Position numbers and translations under genes: made by a program. Positions 31,092-34,141 of a stretch of 34,141 bases of DNA are shown one piece after another (within the stretch, counting starts at the first letter, position 1; the number at the start of each line of letters is the position of its first letter). Source of the DNA: JBGPOS01 sp041488155 (lineage in GTDB: Bacteria > Chloroflexota > Dehalococcoidia > Tepidiformales > Tepidiformaceae). The notes beneath the pieces are model-generated. The model was given only the letters and a program-made list of their open reading frames with translations, was not told the DNA's origin and did no database searches. The DNA is taken from contig JBGPOS010000042.1 of assembly GCA_041488155.1 (NCBI GenBank), forward strand, positions 1-34,141, given 5' to 3'.

Positions 31092-32354
31092 TCAAACTCT
31101 CCGCATTTCGCCCGACAGGGTCGTGATCACGAGGGTGACAATTGCACCGCCGGCCATCCACGCCCCAACCACGTGGGGCGCGCCCCAGGAGTCGATCGTA
31201 CGTCCCATGAGGAGCGCGGCGAACGGTGTGACGCCCCACGTCATCGTCTGGAGCGACATCACCCGCGCCCGGAACTCCGGGTCGGCTTTGAGCTGCATCA
31301 ACGAAGCGTTGAAGGCGGAGTACACGCTGTGGAAGACCCCCGCGACCGCAAGGATCGAGACTGAGAGCCAGAGGTTACGCGAAAGCGTGAAGGCGCCGAC
31401 CGACAGGCAGTAGAAGAGACACGTCCACATCATGCTCGGGCCCATCCGCCCTTTCCCCGCGGCGAAGGCCACTATCCCTCCGCCCAGGAGGGAGCCAAGG
31501 CCGACCGCCGCAGCGAGGTAGCCGTATCCCGATTCGTTCGAGTTGAGCACGTCGCGCGCGAATACCGGGAGAAACGTCACGTAGGGATAGACAAGGAAGC
31601 TCGGCAAGAGGGCCATCACCACGATCGTCAGCATGCGCCGATCGTGGGCGATGTAGCGGACGCCCCCCGCGATGTTTCGCAGCAAGCCCTCATCACCCGA
31701 CGCTTCCGGCGGGCTCACATGGAGCATCCAGGTGAGCAGCGTCGAGACCACCAGGCAGACGGCCTGCAGCTGAAACGCCCCCTGCGTGCCGACCGTGCCG
31801 ATGAGGGCGCCTCCGATTGCGGGCCCGATCACGCGCATCGCGTTCCCGCCGAGCGCGTTCAGCGCCACAGCGTTCGTCAGGTCTTCGCCGTGCACCGAAT
31901 CGTAGACAAGGATGACGCGGATGGGTCCTGCCATCGCCTCGACGATCCCCCCGCCCGTGGCCGTGACGTAGACGACCCACATCGTGATGTTGTCCGAGGC
32001 GATGAGGACAGCCAGCAGCGTCGCGATCGCCGCGCTCACCGCGCTGTAGATGAGCAGCTGGCGGCGCCGCTCCAGGCGACTGGCGAGATAGCCGCCAACC
32101 GGAGCGAGAAAGAGAAGCGAAGCTCCTCGGAGCAGTGCCACGAGACCAAGGTCCGTCGCCGAGCCGCCCAGGTCGTGCAGCACGAGCCAGCCAAGCCCGA
32201 TGGTCTGTACCCAGGAGCCGACCTGGAGGGCCATGGTGCTGAAGAGGAGCACACGGAAGTCACGATGCCGCAAGGAAGCAAGTGGCCCGCCGGGCGCCGT
32301 AGCGCCCCTTCGGGCGGCGGCCGCGCCAGCAGCCGGCGGGGCTGATGAGGCCAA
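31092..32354 (-). CDS. MFS transporter, MFS_3/EntS-like exporter
   Basis: 420 residues with about 10-12 membrane helices. It has the MFS_3 start FRVLLFSTMALQVGSWVQT, the loop 2-3 region with GGYLASRLERRR, a central cytoplasmic loop near HVSPPEASGDEG, and a second half with VLNSNESGYGYLAAAVGLGSLLGG, read in parts. Members export siderophores or drugs; the substrate is unknown. The start is TTG 32354 with GAGGA six nt upstream. The first 25 residues are Ala/Pro-rich and cytoplasmic. It is divergent from tldD. Confidence 0.88.
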   Translation of the reverse strand: MASSAPPAAGAAAARRGATAPGGPLASLRHRDFRVLLFSTMALQVGSWVQTIGLGWLVLHDLGGSATDLGLVALLRGASLLFLAPVGGYLASRLERRRQLLIYSAVSAAIATLLAVLIASDNITMWVVYVTATGGGIVEAMAGPIRVILVYDSVHGEDLTNAVALNALGGNAMRVIGPAIGGALIGTVGTQGAFQLQAVCLVVSTLLTWMLHVSPPEASGDEGLLRNIAGGVRYIAHDRRMLTIVVMALLPSFLVYPYVTFLPVFARDVLNSNESGYGYLAAAVGLGSLLGGGIVAFAAGKGRMGPSMMWTCLFYCLSVGAFTLSRNLWLSVSILAVAGVFHSVYSAFNASLMQLKADPEFRARVMSLQTMTWGVTPFAALLMGRTIDSWGAPHVVGAWMAGGAIVTLVITTLSGEMRRV

Positions 32355-32498
32355 GGGCGATCCTCGGGAACGGTGCGGTCTCTCCTACCGACGCTACACA
32401 ACGCCGGGCGAATGGGCCACGGCCGCGGGCGCGGCCCCACAGCCTTTCCGATACCATGGCGGGCAGACCTCGACCCTCCGCTCAGATGGAGCCTCACC

Positions 32499-33941
32499 AT
32501 GAGCGACCCGGGCGCAGATGCGCTCAGCTTCTTCAACGATCGATACGCGATCGACCCCTCCATCATGGCGTCGTTGCTGGCGACCGCACTGGCACACGGG
32601 GGCGACTTCGCCGAGCTGTACTTCGAACACCGGGCCAACAGTGCGATCGCCTGGGAGGATCAGCGAGTCAAGTCCGCTTCCCGAAACGTGCTCCAGGGGG
32701 TCGGCATCCGCGTTGTGAAGGGGGACGCGATCGGCTACGCCTACACCGAATTACTCGATCTCGAAGCGATGCGTCGCGCGGCTGAAGTGGCGTCACGCAT
32801 CGGGGCAGAGGGCGAACGGCCGGTCCCGATCGATGCCACGCCGGTCCATCGTGGGGGTCCCTACTATTCGAGCGATGAGCCACTCACCGCCGCCCCCGCC
32901 GCCGCCAAAGTGGCTCTTCTCGAGCGCGCCGACCACGCAGCCCGAGCCTACGACCCCAGCGTGAGCCGCGTCGAAGCAAGCATCGGTGATGAACTGAAGC
33001 ACGTTGTCATCGCCCGCAGCGATGGCTCGATCGCCTCCGACGTCCAGCCGCTGATCAGATTCAACGTCGGCGTCCTCTCCGACCGCGAAGGCAGCCGCCG
33101 GCTGGTTCGCACTGGCGGTGGCGGCAGGCTGGGGATCGAGTACTTCGAGGGAGTAACGCCAGAAGAGCTCGCCCGAGACGCGGCACGCCAGGCCGTGCTC
33201 CACCAGGATGCGGTCGACGCTCCCGCCGGGACGCTGCCCGTTGTGCTCGGCGCCGGCGACAGCGGCATCCTGCTCCACGAAGCCGTCGGCCACGGGTTGG
33301 AAGCCGACTTCAACCGTAAAGGGACGAGCAACTACAGCGGGCGAGTTGGGGAGCCGGTCGCCAGCGACCTCGTCACCGTCATCGACGACGGCACCCTGGC
33401 GCGGTCGAGGGGTTCCCTGAACATCGACGACGAAGGGAACGAGACAAAGCGAAACGTCCTTATCGAAGGTGGCCTGCTCCGCGGCTACCTGCAGGACGAA
33501 ATCAGCGCCCGGCACTTCGGCGTGACGCCCTCCGGTTCCGGGCGGCGCGAATCGTACAAGAACTACATCATGCCACGCATGACCAACACCTTCATGTTGC
33601 CCGGCGAGAGCAATCCGGAGGACATCATCCGTTCAGTGGAACGCGGCATCTACTGCCTCTCCTACTCCGGCGGCCAGGTCAACATCTCGAACGGAGACTT
33701 CGTGTTCTCCGTGACCGAGGCCTACCTCATCGAGAAGGGCCGGATTACGGCGCCCGTCCGCAACGTGATGCTCATCGGGAACGGCCCCGATGCCCTCTCG
33801 AAGGTGACCATGGTCGGCAGCGACTACCAGCTTTCCGATGGGCGCTGGACCTGTGGCAAGGAAGGTCAGTCCGTGCCCGTAGGAGTCGGCATGCCGACCG
33901 TGCTCGTCTCCGGGATGACCATTGGGGGGACGAAGGTTTGA
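32499..33941 (+). CDS. tldD: TldD metallopeptidase subunit
   Basis: 480 residues, the normal TldD length. The zinc motif HEAVGH (His260, Glu261, His265) and the late Cys452 in GRWTCGKEGQSVPVG identify it as the catalytic TldD subunit. TldD and TldE form a heterodimer that degrades unfolded peptides and in E. coli matures microcin B17. The ATG at 32499 has GGAG seven nt upstream; TACCAT at 32452-32457 may be a -10. Its stop overlaps the TldE start. Confidence 0.95.
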   Translation: MSDPGADALSFFNDRYAIDPSIMASLLATALAHGGDFAELYFEHRANSAIAWEDQRVKSASRNVLQGVGIRVVKGDAIGYAYTELLDLEAMRRAAEVASRIGAEGERPVPIDATPVHRGGPYYSSDEPLTAAPAAAKVALLERADHAARAYDPSVSRVEASIGDELKHVVIARSDGSIASDVQPLIRFNVGVLSDREGSRRLVRTGGGGRLGIEYFEGVTPEELARDAARQAVLHQDAVDAPAGTLPVVLGAGDSGILLHEAVGHGLEADFNRKGTSNYSGRVGEPVASDLVTVIDDGTLARSRGSLNIDDEGNETKRNVLIEGGLLRGYLQDEISARHFGVTPSGSGRRESYKNYIMPRMTNTFMLPGESNPEDIIRSVERGIYCLSYSGGQVNISNGDFVFSVTEAYLIEKGRITAPVRNVMLIGNGPDALSKVTMVGSDYQLSDGRWTCGKEGQSVPVGVGMPTVLVSGMTIGGTKV

Positions 33942-34141
33942 CCTCGGCGAGGGCGACCGGCGTCGGCATACGCGAAGCCACGCAGGGCGTCGTTGAGCTG
34001 GCTCGCCGGCTGGGCGCGGAGCAGTGCGACGCCTTTGCCGTGGCCTACGACGAGTCGAGCGTCGCCGTGCGCCTTGGCGCGGTCGAGAAGTTGATAGAGG
34101 CGGGGTCGCGCTCCCTCGGCCTGCGGGTCATCAGCGGCGGC
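33938..34141 (+). CDS. tldE: TldE/PmbA subunit, N-terminal fragment cut by the window end
   Basis: 68 codons are visible from TTG 33938, which overlaps the tldD stop (TTGA, 4 nt). The sequence reads VELARRLGAEQCDAFAVAY, then VRLGAVEKLIEAGSRSLGLR, as in the N-terminal domain of PmbA/TldE. The rest of the gene lies beyond the window. The order tldD-tldE and the overlap support a coupled pair. Confidence 0.85.
   Translation, partial: MTSARATGVGIREATQGVVELARRLGAEQCDAFAVAYDESSVAVRLGAVEKLIEAGSRSLGLRVISGG

Noticed and set aside
32421..32436. GGCCGC-gggc-GCGGCC hairpin between the MFS and tldD genes
   Set aside because: Short, wholly G/C, and not placed against a clear promoter or leader; likely composition.

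Overview
The window is a 34 kb, GC-rich, gene-dense chromosomal segment from a bacterium. I see no phage, insertion sequence, tRNA, rRNA or CRISPR array. The gene mix suggests Chloroflexota, perhaps a Dehalococcoidia-like lineage. It includes several luciferase-like (LLM) flavin/F420 oxidoreductases, a PAC2-family protein, a nickel superoxide dismutase with its maturation protease, an Flp-type pilin, a TldD/TldE pair and an FMN-riboswitch riboflavin operon. This placement is an inference from gene content and was not tested.

Layout. 1-2742: 3' part of a large AAA-ATPase/TPR signalling protein whose start lies outside the window. 3049-8073: a 1674-residue secreted protein with PKD domains, a gingipain-like (C25) peptidase domain and ten [DE]WSFS repeats inserted in a PPC-type domain. 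8119-13855: three LLM oxidoreductases, an amidase, an Flp pilin and a 67-residue unknown. 13852-17502: YjbR, CoaD, a PilZ protein, a cysteine-free Asp/Glu racemase homologue, IF-1 and an amidohydrolase. 17557-19985: an FTR1-like seven-helix membrane protein with a coupled small membrane protein, a degenerate GGDEF protein and a DinB protein. 20011-22132: a minus-strand run of PAC2, DUF402 and nitroreductase. 22300-23164: sodN-sodX. 23203-27720: a propeller-like lipoprotein, a coupled Nudix/FMN reductase pair, a ribokinase-like kinase and a RING-TM-SH3b protein. 27796-30416: ribE-ribBA-ribH with an FMN riboswitch and a perfect dyad across its promoter. 30413-34141: a DEDDh exonuclease, an MFS exporter, TldD and the start of TldE.

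Themes. Flavin chemistry recurs: riboflavin synthesis, three LLM enzymes, a nitroreductase and an FMN reductase. Cyclic-di-GMP-type parts are present (PilZ, degenerate GGDEF). Several genes have a TANNNT or CATAAT -10-like box 6-8 nt before the start codon and no Shine-Dalgarno, which suggests leaderless transcripts. Others have clear GGAG-type ribosome sites. GTG and TTG starts are common. The most unusual items are the WSFS-repeat protease, the rib promoter dyad, the racemase homologue without either catalytic cysteine, and the RING-like membrane protein.
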